A DNA stretch of 64,000 nucleotides from positions 22,209,108 to 22,273,107 of the forward strand of contig NC_092184.1 of the NCBI RefSeq assembly GCF_043641665.1. The letters run 5' to 3'. The stretch comes from Enoplosus armatus. Lineage: Eukaryota > Chordata > Actinopteri > Centrarchiformes > Enoplosidae. Made by a program: the position numbers and the translations under genes. Every line of letters begins with the position of its first letter. Positions within the stretch are counted from its first letter, which is position 1. The notes beneath the pieces are model-generated. The model saw only the letters and a list, made by a program, of their open reading frames with translations, was not told the origin of the DNA and searched no databases. This document shows positions 49,906 through 61,583 of the stretch, piece by piece.

Positions 49906-51920
49906 AAAATCACTGTAGAACCACTCCCCTAAGCCAAGGATAATCTGACATGATTACCACCTGCACCAGAGTCGCCACACACTATAAACTAATACTGAGA
50001 GTGTATAGTGAGGAGAAGCAGCTGACGTGTTGGCTTCCTTTACCTTTAGCTACAGAAATTAGTCCATACTTTGCTAATGTTACAAGTTGCTGCATCTCAG
50101 TTGTTAATTGGTCACATGGAAGTCCTATAGCATGGCTGTGATACTGTGAGCGTGGGCCGAGCTAGACTCTGCCTCAGCTTTTTTTCTCAAGCATCTTGTT
50201 TAATAGGGAGACACGGTGATCTAGAAGAATGGTAACATGAGACTATGGCCGAACTGTTACTCTTTATCTGCTCGACTGCTGAGTGCTCAGTGGAAAGGAT
50301 GTCTTTAAGAATGGTCAGACATCAGGTTGTTCCCTTTTGCCTTTGCCCTTGAATGGTACGTCTGGGAACAGTTCCTTTTCTTTGCCTAAAAAAATAGTAC
50401 ACAGACACACAGACAAACACACACATGCACAGAAACATAATGTCGACTTACAGTAGCAACGTTTTGGAGGTGACAACACTGGGAGTCTGAATTTTCCACT
50501 GTAGGATCTGAGCGTGTTCTTTGCATTTACAAATGCTTTTCTAGGGAACATCTTTGATTTTCGAGATGCTTTTGTAACCTTGCTAGCTGCTGCATTGTGT
50601 CTACTGCACTATAAACACGACATTGCTGAAATTCAGTCGATACCTATGACAGCGTTTCTGCATCTGTAAGGGTAACTTCAAATCCCTGACTCAAGTGCTT
50701 GGTTAGTGGAAATTAGCTCATATAGGGCACAGTAGGAGACACTGCCAACACATTTTGCCATAAGCTTATTTTAGCCAAAGCTGCGCCTTACAATCTATCA
50801 AAAGCCCTTTTCACCACTGATGCTCTCTCTCTCTCTCTTTTTCTCTGACTCTCTCTCTCTCTGTCCGTCTGTCTGTCTCTCTCACTATGTGAGAGGACGA
50901 GAATCTTCTGGATCCGGTTACAGCACAGTTGTGGGTAGCCGATCAACACCCACGTTTGCTGAAAATAGACGTTGCACGTACTGAAAAACATTTCACCCTC
51001 TGATACCTCCCATTGAAGCTTGCTAGCTCGGTGTATCTGTGTTTAGGTTCGGTGGAACTTTTTGAACTGGAAAAGTTTCAGTTTCCCAGCATGTGAGCTG
51101 ATGAAGATGACTTGATGTTTCAGGTTAAATGAACCACCTTTGGCAAAAAAAAACCCACTTTGAATGTGAACTTTTTTTTGTATTATTGATTTCACGCTTT
51201 GTTAGTTGTTATTACAAAGTCTCTTAGAAGTAAATTGCAAAGCCAGTTGCTTCCAAGCACAACAGGACAATAGGTCTACTCAACTATACCACGACATTAG
51301 CCTGGAGCTGCACTAACTAGAGTTAGCAGGGCAAATTGGGAGTGTGCTCATCAAGAAAAAGCTTAACTGTGACCAAAAAACAACCAAGCTGGTAGGTTTT
51401 TGGAAGAATGTCTATGAACCATTCCTGTTGCTGAGAGGATGGCTTAATAGTGGGTGAAGTTCTGTCACATGAAACTCAAATCCCGCAATGTTTAAAGGGT
51501 CAGTTCACCCAAATGACAAAAGCCTACTTTGTAATTTAGGTGACCGGGAAGCCGTTGAGTTCCTTGAGATGTACCTTTCTGATGTAACTGGACTAGAAGC
51601 AGATGTGTTGACTAATACACGATGTACTCAGTCAGTGTAGACCAGTGATTACCTCGAGCGAAGGAAGCAGGGACAGAAATCATTGTGAAGTTCAGATGTC
51701 ATTCAGTTCGTAGCAGGTATCGCCTAAACGCCCTGCAGCCTTTCCTCTGTTAATATGCTTAATTTATTAAAATGATAACTTCTTTTGCATTGATGTCATG
51801 TAAAAATGTAACTGCAGAGTACGCTAATTAATAAGGTAAAGCGATTAAAGGAAATATATTAATTTAAAAGATGTCTACACATGTATATGTATATTTGGTT
51901 ATGTAACGTGACATTGAGAA

Positions 51921-51926
51921 TTTATT
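51921..51926 (-). terminator. Candidate poly(A) signal of the BTLA-like gene
   Basis: TTTATT on the plus strand reads AATAAA on the minus strand. It lies about 610 bases beyond the minus-strand stop codon. A second minus-strand AATAAA is at 51763-51768. Either could end the transcript. Confidence 0.45.
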
Positions 51927-51930
51927 CTAA

Positions 51931-51936
51931 AATAAA
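51931..51936 (+). terminator. Poly(A) signal of rap1gap2
   Basis: Canonical AATAAA with GT-rich sequence 10-40 bases downstream. It is the last strong signal before the convergent gene. Confidence 0.7.
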
Positions 51937-51999
51937 ATGTTGTATTTTGTGTCATGTATGTGTTTTCTCAGTATTTTACATCTCACACGACACTCGCAC

Positions 52000-52535
52000 G
52001 CTTAAAGCGCATCACAGTTCATACTTTTAATGTTTTATGTACATGAACACACCAAAAGCATTGGTAGATAATACAGGCAAAGTCTGTTTCACATTTTAAA
52101 TACTGCAATACTCCTTCAACTTACATTTCAAAACAATGAAACATCAGTGAAAGTTGAGCCTCTTCTCTCTGCAGCACCTCGGGGTGGTTCAGCTGATAAA
52201 TGCATGCTCCAATATCTCCTCATTATCTGCTCCACTTGCTACCTGTTACGCTACGAGCATATGAAGGATTTTTGGCACTTCTCTCTTCTTCATAATTAAA
52301 ACAGTCACGACTTCCACATCAGGGTGTAATCAGGAGAGTCCACAGGCATGGACAGACAAAAGTGACTCTGACTTTGTGTCTTATTTTGTCCTCTGCTTTA
52401 ATGATTTCCCACAATGTGCAGGTGACGCCTTGAGCTCAAGAAAGACGAGTGAACATCAGAATCTCCTAAAAAAAAGTGACACATAATTGAGAATTTAACA
52501 GACAACTTTCCACCTCCTCTCTGCTTCGACTGCAG
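52000..52535 (-). other. 3' untranslated region of the BTLA-like gene (presumed)
   Basis: There is no open frame. The sequence lies between the minus-strand stop and the opposed poly(A) signals near 51,921-51,936. I infer a minus-strand UTR from position only. Confidence 0.4.
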
Positions 52536-52634
52536 TCAGGAAAATCTGAGGGATGAGTAAACAGTGGACTGGTCAGGCTCTCTGGAGGCTCCCTGTTGTC
52601 TCAGTGCATCCTTTGAAATGTCTGCATACACCAC
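52536..52634 (-). CDS. Last coding exon: ITIM and ITSM-like tail of the BTLA-like receptor
   Basis: The exon encodes 32 residues, starting VVYADISKDALRQQG and ending STVYSSLRFS, then TGA (52538-52536). VVYADI fits the ITIM consensus [VIL]xYxx[VIL]. TVYSSL fits TxYxx[VIL], close to an ITSM. The two tyrosines are 23 residues apart, a spacing compatible with tandem SH2 phosphatase binding. The acceptor is CACAG. Confidence 0.8.
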   Translation of the reverse strand: MVYADISKDALRQQGASREPDQSTVYSSLRFS

Positions 52635-53860
52635 CTGTGACATCGTGAATGAAAAAAAAAGTTACTGACATGCAAACAAGGTCGCATGCAGGCACATTCA
52701 AGACTAGTCAGCGGACACAAACAATGTTGAGGGCATCATGTCATAAAACAGGGCGTCCACCCACCTCGGTCTTCTGCTGGGACTTGGGGGGAGCTTTAAA
52801 AAAAAAAAAAAAAAGACAATACAGTAAGTAGAGCAGTTTTGACAAAGCTACAGTAACGTTTATTCAGTGTTACAGGCTACAAGGTACAAATGATGAACGT
52901 GATACCTTTGCGAGGAGCAGTGCTACGTTTCTGGGGCACAGGGCGTCGAGGTGGAGGCTGTGGAGCCGGGTGTGGTTGGTCTCTGTACACAGCTGCATTC
53001 GTGGACAGTGTCCTGGGATGTGGCTGAGGCTCGACTCCTGAACTCAGACAACGAGCCAATCCCAGAATGATGGGAAGACAAAGAAAAGCTCCGGCACAGA
53101 CCAAAACCCTGTTCAACGAACTCCTCTGAGAGGGGACTGCTGGGGGAGGACACGGAATAATAGACACAGATAATGCAATTTGAATAATGATGTATTTTTT
53201 TCTAGTTAGCACTGCATATACAGACACATGCATTTGGCCAATATATATGATTCTTCATACCTGCGGTGACGTTCACATATGTCAAATGTCCCTGATCAGT
53301 GTAACCTTGATGCCATGTAACTTTGCATCCATAATAGCCTTCGTCTGATAGGCTGACACTCAGTAAATTCAAAATTTGTCGAGTTTGATTGGTTGAGAGC
53401 GTCACACTGGTCAAACGGCGCCCCACACCTCCTTCGACGGCCCTCAGCTTTTCGTCTGTTGAATTCCTCCACATCCAGTATCCCTTCCAGGTGTCTCCAC
53501 AGTGCTGGACCACACAGGACAGAGACAGACTGCCCCCTGCTGGTACATCGAACGTGTCACGCTTTGCCAGAACAGCCTGGCTGCATTCCTCGGCGAGGAG
53601 ACCTGAAAAAGGGAAGTGTCCTTTAGCTCATTTTAGTGCTGGGATATCTGGTCACTTTTGGTAACTGTATAATTATCTTTATCAGTTAAATGTTCAGACT
53701 CTTAACGGCCTTTGAAAAAACTGAAAAGATGCATATTAAATGTCACACAGACACAAACAAGATTGCACAATAGGATTCATATGACAACTTTTGGGTTGTT
53801 GTTTTCTGACTTAATCACCAGATAATTTCCACATGCACTGAACAAATTGTTTGACATAAA

Positions 53861-53918
<58 letters not shown>

Positions 53919-54318
53919 GTCAAATGGACATATTGTAGCTACGGTTTGACAAACATTTCATACGTACAACGCACTTGAACTTGATTGTGGTTACAGTATT
54001 TATGTATAAATTGGAGTGAGACTGAAAAAATGGACTTATCGAGAACCAACAATAAGTTACAATAGCAACTTATTTTAACTTCACTACAGCTACTACAGGA
54101 AATGTGAATTCAAAGGCATAAGACTGTGTCATCAGCCAAGTTCCTCAAGTACAACATATTGTAAGGGGGAGATTTCCCTTGTTATAATGAGACTTTGAAT
54201 AAGATTTTAGATTTGTGTGAACTAAAACGTATTACTTACCGGTATGAAGAAGGCAGAGACAGCTGATGGCGCTCAGGAAATAGTTATGCATGTCTGACTG
54301 TAACAGTGTGTTGGTCAT
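52536..54318 (-). CDS. BTLA-like inhibitory immunoglobulin receptor (5 coding exons)
   Basis: Exons, read on the minus strand, are 54318-54240, 53602-53261, 53139-52906, 52793-52765 and 52634-52536. All junctions are GT/AG and in phase, giving 251 residues from Met at 54291 or 260 from the in-frame Met at 54318. Numbering from Met54291, there is a signal peptide (about 1-21), then one V-like Ig domain with Cys47, Trp62 and DEGYYGC (Cys110). Sequons are at Asn64, 89 and 128. The TM segment is VLVCAGAFLCLPIILGLA (143-160). The tail carries PQPPPRR, an ITIM VVYADI (Tyr222) and TVYSSL (Tyr245), which is ITSM-like. Extra cysteines Cys24 (AEEC) and Cys52 (VVQHC), plus an AKR block, mirror the extra disulfide and order of mammalian BTLA. 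By family knowledge such receptors recruit SHP-1/SHP-2 and dampen lymphocyte signalling. CD300-like or another Ig receptor is the alternative. Confidence 0.8.
53261..53602 (-). CDS. Ig V-like domain exon of the BTLA-like receptor
   Basis: This 342-base exon is phase 1 at both ends, the usual arrangement for an exon encoding a whole Ig domain. It runs from GLLAEECSQ to YVNVTA. It contains the core Cys pair (SLSC and YYGC), a WMW tryptophan strand, and three N-glycosylation sequons. The stretch SLSCVVQHC parallels the ELECPVKYC strand of human BTLA. That parallel is the main reason for the family call. Confidence 0.85.
53850..53924. repeat. (TA)n tract flanked by inverted arms
   Basis: The arm TTTGACATAAA (53850-53860) and its exact reverse complement TTTATGTCAAA (53914-53924) flank about 25 TA units. 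The whole 75 bases can fold on itself. It lies in intron 1 of the BTLA-like gene. Confidence 0.9.
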
Positions 54319-56049
54319 GGTTCATCACAGGCTGGTTTTACTTCCCCAGTTTGAAGTCTACATGTCGAGGCTTGTGGAGAAGGCTGCATGTCAAATTGTT
54401 GCTGGGAATCCATCAGCCCGCTCTTTGCCTCACTTTCTTTTCCTATTCTCAGTCATTTGGCAGGCTTTCCTTTATCCTGCTGCTGCTCTTGTCCAGATGG
54501 AGGAAAGGAAGGAAGTGACACACATCCCACAAGGCTCGCACACACTAAATTACAGGAAAGCAATGACTTCATAAATGTGAATATCAACTTTCCAACAGGA
54601 AAAGGGCCGGTTTCAAAGAATAGCATTATAGAAAGAGAAAGACTGAGCAATATAGAAACAAACTAATTTCTCTGTTTTGTATATGCTAGTTTTATGAATA
54701 CATAAAACTGTAAATGCAGATTTATGTATTTAAATAATGTATTTACAAACATACAAGCAAGCTATAAAACACATGGGTCTCACAATAATCTTGTTTTTCA
54801 TAATTAAAGTGTTGCTGAAGTTTTAACCAGCAGCACATCTCCTCTAGTATTCAGCGTGTGTAGTATGAAGTGGGTTAGAAATGTAACAGCATGGCAGCAA
54901 AGTTTTAAGCATGTAAGGAAGTCTATTACTGTTACAACACAGGTAAACGTTTTGACTTTCTACACCCTGTACATTCCCAGAAAACAAAGAGCAAACTGAT
55001 TTTCAGCAGAAAGATAACCTTCAAAATAAATGTCACTTTTGAAGATGAAAAACATATTAAAGGATGGGTCCACAGTGTTTCCTTTCTGTAATCATTCCTC
55101 CTGCTCATACTGGAAACTAACGTGCTTTCGGTGTAAGTGATGGGGGACAGGTTTGAATTACAAATGCGTAAAAAAAAAAAAAGCGTGATTTTATTTTGTA
55201 AACAATAACCGGACGTTTCATACGCAATTATTCTATCGAGCTTGACTTCGGGGGCGCTCGTTTAATGTCGCTCCGTGTCCTCTTCCTCACATGATGTGTG
55301 GGAATAACAGAGGAAGTAAGAACAGTGGCGTCCTCTGGATAATGATGCAAAGTATAACAGCTGGAAAGTCCTACATTAATAGCATTAATAACTCTTTTCA
55401 TGTCATTAGTTCAATGTAGGTTACTCTCACAGCAGGACTTATTGTTCATGATGACCTTTGGTGAGATCACCATACAAACGTTTATTCAACCAGTCACTTT
55501 GTTAGGTGGGAGTCAGCGTGGGCTATGAATTAATTTTACACCAGATGGAAAATAGTTTGTGTTCTCTGTGGTAAAGAAAAATCCGCTAAACTTTATTGCA
55601 GAATTGTACAGTATATCATTGCATGCACGTGTCATGTATAGCCTATGTATGTAAGTACCAAACGGTGTTGGAGAAAAAAAGCACGCACACACAAACAAAT
55701 ACATAAATAAATGTATTGCAAAGTCTTTTTTTCAAAATTAAAAGGAAAATACTACTTTATAGGTTCATGTACAAAAACAGAAAATAAAAGGTTCATTTCT
55801 ATTGAAGCTTGGTTATAAAAACATGGTTTATGGTTTACTAACTAAAAGGATCTGTGTGCTCTTTCCGACAATTTGTAAAACCAAAAATGACACATTTGCA
55901 ACCTTTCAGGAAATGTGTAAAAAAAATAAAACAGAATGCAGCTTATATTTTTTTTTGTTGGAAATCAGTGTCCACCAAAATTATTGAAATCGTTAATAAA
56001 TAATGAATGTTTCCACAGTCCTTCAGCGTAATTACAGTATTTATTAAAT
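54319..56049. other. Intergenic region between the BTLA-like gene and blmh
   Basis: About 1.7 kb lies between divergent genes. It is AT-rich with poly(A) and poly(T) runs. No open frame or known repeat was recognised. The promoter of the BTLA-like gene should lie at its left end. Confidence 0.5.
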
Positions 56050-56308
56050 ACATTTGGTTTCGTTGTGGTGCAGCTCCTCTCACGGGTCACATCACCTGCT
56101 GGGACTCAGGTGGGGTGGCTTTGGATGTCAGGGTGGGGAGTCCTCATCTGGATGGATGGCAAACTCCGCCCAGCCGCCACGTGAAAGACACACCGCGGGT
56201 ACACAAACGAGCGCACCCTCACACTGACTGCCTGTCGGTGAATGAGATAAACAAAGAGCCGGTGAATTTTCAGGGAAACAGACAACGCTCCTCAAGCTCC
56301 ACGGAAAC
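56050..56308 (+). promoter_or_regulatory. Presumed blmh promoter and 5' UTR
   Basis: A relatively CpG-rich stretch precedes the start codon. It includes an E-box CACGTG at 56178-56183. No TATA box is evident. CpG-richness continues into intron 1 to about 56,680. This fits a housekeeping promoter, but the start site is not determined. Confidence 0.4.
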
Positions 56309-59300
56309 ATGGAAACTGGTAGGTCGAGAGCCACTTTGTCCTGTTTCAGCCACGGTGCTTTGTGTCGCCGGCAGCCTGAGCGCAGTCTGTATTTGACAGA
56401 GGATGACAGCTGACGGAGCTAACAGGCTAAGCTAGCAGTCACTGCGTTAGCATGCCAACCTGCTAGCATGACTTTGCCGTTGTTTATTCATCTAGGCTGA
56501 CAGTTGGTGCCGATAGATTGTCAGCAAGTTACCGACATCCAAACTGCAGACACAGACGGCCAACACGCCTTAACTCGCTAGTGAACAGCTGGTGTCAGCT
56601 TCAGGAGCCGGAAATGTTAGCTTGTGCTAGCTAGCTAGTCGAGAGCGGAGTTGGGAATGCCAGAAGCTGTCAAACTCTTCAAAGTGGTGGCGATTCATTT
56701 AAGTGGGGTTTTCGTTAGGACGCACCCGAAAGGAAAATAGTCTTACACATGTTTCACCACTCCTTTTTAATAGGTTTTAACAATGTCTAAGTTTACCTTC
56801 AGCCAGCTAAGTCAGTAAGGTAAGTTAAGAGTAGGATCGTCTCTATTTCACTCTGTTTATCTTCAGGTTTCATAACATTTTCACCGAGAGGCAAAGGGTT
56901 GCTCGGATTGGTTATTTCTAAGATCAGTGTTAACTAATTGTTCTCTTCTTTAGAGCAAACATTCTTACTATATTTTAAAAGTATGAATTAAAATAAGGAC
57001 CTTGTCCACTGATCTTTGGACTGTGATTTTCCCCGCTGCTGTGGGTACCTGAGCCTCCACTGTTAGGCTTCATGCCAACTGTAGTTCTGCCCTTTGCACA
57101 TGGAGCAGTGGTGGACATAATAAAATGCTTAGCTAATATAAAGCTAGTAATATAGTTATATAACCACTGATGTGTAAATGTGCAAGTCACCCTGTGGCTA
57201 CCTGTGCTTGGCCCCTCTCCATAGAAAACCACTGTGATTTCTGTCCTCACCATTCATGCCTCCACTTGATGAATAACAGCCAACTAACTGACTCTTTAGT
57301 TACGCTCACCCTTTCCAATATCTGTTCTACAACAAACACCCTTCTTGTGTGTGTGTGTGTGTGTGAACTGCTGTCAGTTTGAATCTGGCAGCTAACACTC
57401 TGTTGCACATTGAAGATTAATCTCTTACTATTTCCTCTTCATTATCTATCCGTACTCATCAGTGTCAAAAACATTCATCTGTTGCGCCACAAGCAAAACA
57501 GTGTTACGTTGACACCCACGCAGATCTGCTCTTGAAATATTCTCTGCCTTAGGCCTGGGTCTGCTTTTTTTTCTGATTATACAGCCATGACAGTTAATGA
57601 AGTTTGACACTGTCCTAATCTGCAGCGGTCAGTGCATCTCAGCTTTGTGTCGATGGAAAATAACAGAATGCAGCTGAGAGAGAGGGGTCGAACTCTAGGC
57701 AGCATGCATGACTAGGCAATGTCCCTCTCAATGTTTAATTGCTCTGCACCATTATTTGACGGAATTACAAACCACACATCAGTGCCAGTTGGATTCTGTC
57801 AAAGTGTGTGTGCGCCCCTCCTTCCCCTGTCCGGCGGGACTAGACAAGCTTTCCAGTGTGTTCCTCGCACAGATGGAGCCAGATGAGTGATACCAGCCAG
57901 CTCTGGTCAGCCCTCAGCTCCCTAAGGCCACTTATAGCACTACTATAAAGCATTTTTGATTTCTTCCTTGTTTGTCTGCCTCTTGTCCGAGACTGACTTT
58001 CATTCTGTACCAGAGCTTTAAAAATAATTGTTGTCAATATCCTTAATAGTCTATTCTCCATTATAGCCTCTATATTGGATGGTGGAAAAAGGGATGCACC
58101 AGACAGTTGTAGTATTCAATAAAGGATGTGCTATTAGTTTATGGCTATTGATCTGGTATTTTCCAGGCATCATTGGGACATCTGAGTACATGAGTGCCCA
58201 TAGATCAGATCTTAAGTGGGAAGTGTATACGCCTAAAGTGCACAGATGAGTCCTGGGAATTGGGACAGTAGGAAATTCCTCCTCATAGTTATAGTCAGCT
58301 GTCCGACTGCCTAGCTGTAAAAGTCTTCCTATTACAAGTTAACTTTATTTGTGCTTGTCCTCCCACCTTCATTATGTTACCATTCAGTCTGTCATTCCTT
58401 CTGTCTGTCTTCCTTCTCTAACCTCCCCCTTCTTGCTCCTCCAGGTCTGAGTCAGGAGAAGGTAGCCACCTTCCTCAAGCGGCTGCGGGCCGAGCCACGC
58501 TACCTGTTGGCCCAGAATGTGTCGACATGCATTGACCCGTTGGAGGTTTGTCTGCACCGGCAGACTGTCCAGGATACTGTGCACATCTTCCAGCACTCTA
58601 TCCCCACAGAGGGCAAGCCTGTCACCAACCAGAAAAACTCAGGTAGAACACAATGTAGTAAACAACATTATGCAAGTGTACTTTTTTACAAGAAAAAGAA
58701 ATGCATCCATATGTGGCTTGGAGTGATGTGGTAGCTCTTGGGTCATCACACACGGATGCCTAAGATATAGCTCTGTGAATTTGTGTATTAATCCTGGCAA
58801 CAACATTACAGAACATAAACAAACGTTATTTAGTGCACATTTGTAAGTGAAGGTATTTCTGAAGTAAATGGGTCATAATTGACATTTATTTTCACACACC
58901 TGTGTTCTAGCAAGTCAGCATTTGAATGAATGGAACACAAGCTGCAAAACTTTCCTCAACTTATATATTTCCTGACTGCAGTTATCCATCACAGATGATG
59001 AATGTGCATGCACTCACTTTTGATAAATTGTACAGTTTTGTGTGGCAGAGTTTGCACTGTATTTTTTATGAAGTTGCGAGGTCCCCTTAAATTTGATGTT
59101 TCCAATCAGTTGCCAGCTGGATTATCTATTTCTCACTAAACCCCCCCCCCATCTGCATTATTGTCTGCAGCTCACACCAAAATCTGGACCTGACAATACG
59201 TGACATGTTTTAAATTTGCTGTTTTCTGGCTGAAATCTTGCTTTTGGACTCACAGAGCCCCATAACCACAATGAGTGGTGCAGCTGGAACCTCTCATTAT

Positions 59301-61583
59301 GTGTTGGTGGATACAGTGTAGGCTACAAAAGTTAGTCTTGTCTCAAAAATAGACTAAATGTAAAAAAGAAAAGTCTAAAGATGGATGCACTTTGAACATC
59401 CTGATGACGACCACGTTCCAAAGCAGACCAAAGGTTTTTATAACTGATAAATGCATTTATCCTCCCTTCCAAACAGCCAGTAGTTTTGATGTATTTATTT
59501 ATCTGTATAAAATGAACATGAGAGAGACATGGAACTTCCTTCCGATGGGTCAATCCAACTTCTACCTCAGTCTTAAGACTTGTGGCAAGCTTTGGGAGAC
59601 ACACACAAGTTTGTTTGTGCACAAAAAGCGCTGCTGTCCTGTATAACCACATGTTAAGTCTTTACTAACCTGCTAATTTCTCAAAATCTTTCTTTGTCTT
59701 CTTTTTATCATAAGGGAGATGTTGGATCTTCTCGTGCCTCAACGTCATGCGGCTTCCCTTCATGAAGAAGTTTAACATAGAGGAGTTTGAGTTCAGTCAG
59801 TCCTATCTCTTTTTCTGGGACAAGGTAAGACTCAGAACCAGACATCTGTAGTCTGTCCCTCAATGTGGCTTTTCACTTTTCATGGGCTGAGAGATTAAGT
59901 CTATATTTATCTCTTTCCACTGTAAATGTATTGAATTGTTTCTAATCTTGCTTTTTTTTGCATTCATTAAGTATTTACTCTAGTGTGACTAGTGCAATGT
60001 GTTTGTGGAAGGTATCATCTGTAATATGTTTTAAAGTTCTATGTCTGCCTTTTTAAGTTATTAGTGTTTGATGTTTTTGTAGTTTGCAGTCGGAACACAC
60101 TGTGTGAGTGTGTGAGCGTGCATGTGCGTTGGTACAGTGTTATTATGCAGCGCTCTACTACTATACAGACATTGTCCACCTAAAACCCTCCTTTGTGTGT
60201 CGCGGTCAGTGCTCTTCCAGGACCGACGTCACAGTGACACCTCGCTGAATGTTTTTATCCCTCTCTGTCTCTCCGTCCTTGTGTCATTTTCTCCCACATG
60301 TTTAGGCAGTTGACTGTAATAGTAGTTCAACACAAGGAAACTTCAAATGTCAAACTCTAATAATATCCAGCCCCCCCTCTCAGTTAGCAGCCATTACATC
60401 AGAGGTGTAGAGTTTGAGGTCTTTTATACCAAGTCTTAAGTTGTAAGCAAGTGGCAACCTCTTTCAGGCCTCTGAATGCTGACAATGTAAATGACGTAAT
60501 GTTTTCTTGTCACTGTTATTAGATCTAATAATCTTATTTATTGTTCTGGGTGTTTACCAGGTAAAAACCTTATGCTTGAATTTTGGTCTCAAGTCAAGTG
60601 AAGTCTTCCAGTAGTCGAGTCTTAAGTCGTCATTTTTGTGACTTTTTGTGTCGAGCTCGCATCTACACGTCTGCATTACATACGGTAACAGTACTATAGA
60701 TTGTACAACCCCTCACAGTTTCTCTGTTTACTCACTTTACACTCATGTCTCTCTGTTGTGTTTTTTTCTTTTTTCCACAGGTTGAGCGTTGCTACTACTT
60801 CCTCCAGGCCTGTGTGGAGACGGCGCAGAGGAAGGAGCCAGTGGACGGACGCCTGGTCCAGTTCCTACTCTCCAATCCAACCAATGACGGAGGACAGTGG
60901 GACATGCTGGTCAACCTCATTGGTTAGTTCTCCTCATGACACATAATCACGTAAATAAGAAGTTCATGTTGAATGATTGACTAAACCATATCATTTACGC
61001 AATTACAAAGGTGTGTTTTGGTTATTAGGAAAAGTAGCTGTACTAATGTATAATTATAAATAAGTACATCTTTTTTTGATTTTTCTTTTGCCTTTTATTG
61101 GCTAATGACGGGTAGAGGTAGACAGAGAATGGGGAGAGAGAGAGGGGTATGATCGCTCAAGATCAAGACGCTCTATAAATATGTAGATCTTCTAATAGAA
61201 GTCCCACACTGGTGGAACGTTAGACTTAGCTGACTGGATTGAGAATATTGTTTTTAATAATTTATTAATTAAGTTTATATTGCCCTGTCTTCAGAAAAGT
61301 ACGGCGTCATCCCAAAGAAATGCTTTCCAGAGTCACACAGCTCAGAGGCCTCACGCAGAATGAATGACATCCTTAATCATAAGGTGCGTTTACACATTTC
61401 CTTCAGTTCAAACAAATCAAGTCAAACCAGTGAGTCACATAACTGGTGAGTCAGTGCTGACTGTTTTTTTTGTCTCACTGTGTGTTACAGCTGAGAGAAT
61501 ACTGCCTACGAATCAGGAACATGGTGGCTAGTGACGCTACTAAAGCTGAACTGTCTGATGCTGTGGACACCATGATAGAGGAG
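56309..61583 (+). CDS. blmh: Bleomycin hydrolase, N-terminal part (gene runs off the right edge)
   Basis: Exons 56309-56318, 58445-58642, 59715-59824, 60781-60922, 61295-61383 and 61491-61583 join in phase to give residues 1-214. Human BLMH has about 455. The enzyme is a cytosolic papain-family (C1B) aminopeptidase that also hydrolyses homocysteine thiolactone. Matches include LAQNVSTCIDPLEVCL, EGKPVTNQKNSG, RCWIFSCLNVMRLPFMKK, FEFSQSYLFFWDK, TAQRKEPVDGRLVQFLL, NDGGQWDMLVNLIEKYGV and RRMNDILNHK. The catalytic cysteine is Cys72 in GRCWIF. The catalytic His and Asn lie in later exons outside the window. The start ATG has a good context (AAACATGG), and the first coding exon holds only Met-Glu-Thr plus one base. 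The expected next exon (IFRVVCICLG in human) was not found before 64,000. Confidence 0.95.
56319..58444 (+). other. blmh intron 1
   Basis: This 2.1 kb intron contains a CpG-rich start, a (TG)n tract at 57,346-57,365, and no recognisable exon. The 3' end has a pyrimidine-rich acceptor (CTTCTTGCTCCTCCAG). Confidence 0.7.
57346..57365 (+). repeat. (TG)n microsatellite
   Basis: About 10 units in blmh intron 1. Confidence 0.9.
59715..59824 (+). CDS. blmh: blmh exon 3 with catalytic cysteine
   Basis: The exon encodes GRCWIFSCLNVMRLPFMKK and then FNIEEFEFSQSYLFFWDK. The Cys of GRCW is the papain-family nucleophile. The stretch is nearly identical to human BLMH, so the enzyme is under strong constraint and is probably functional. 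Confidence 0.95.

Larger units (their letters stand above)
49786..51955 (+). other. rap1gap2: rap1gap2 3' untranslated region
   Basis: From the TAG at 49783-49785 no coding exon resumes. A canonical AATAAA at 51931-51936, followed by a GT-rich stretch (TGTTGTATTTTGTGTC...TGTATGTGTT), marks the likely cleavage site near 51,950. The UTR holds a (CAA)n tract at 49862-49905, a CT-rich tract at 50822-50883, and a segment beginning TTTAAAGGGTCAGTTCACCC near 51,491 that resembles the end of a common teleost MITE. Confidence 0.75.
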
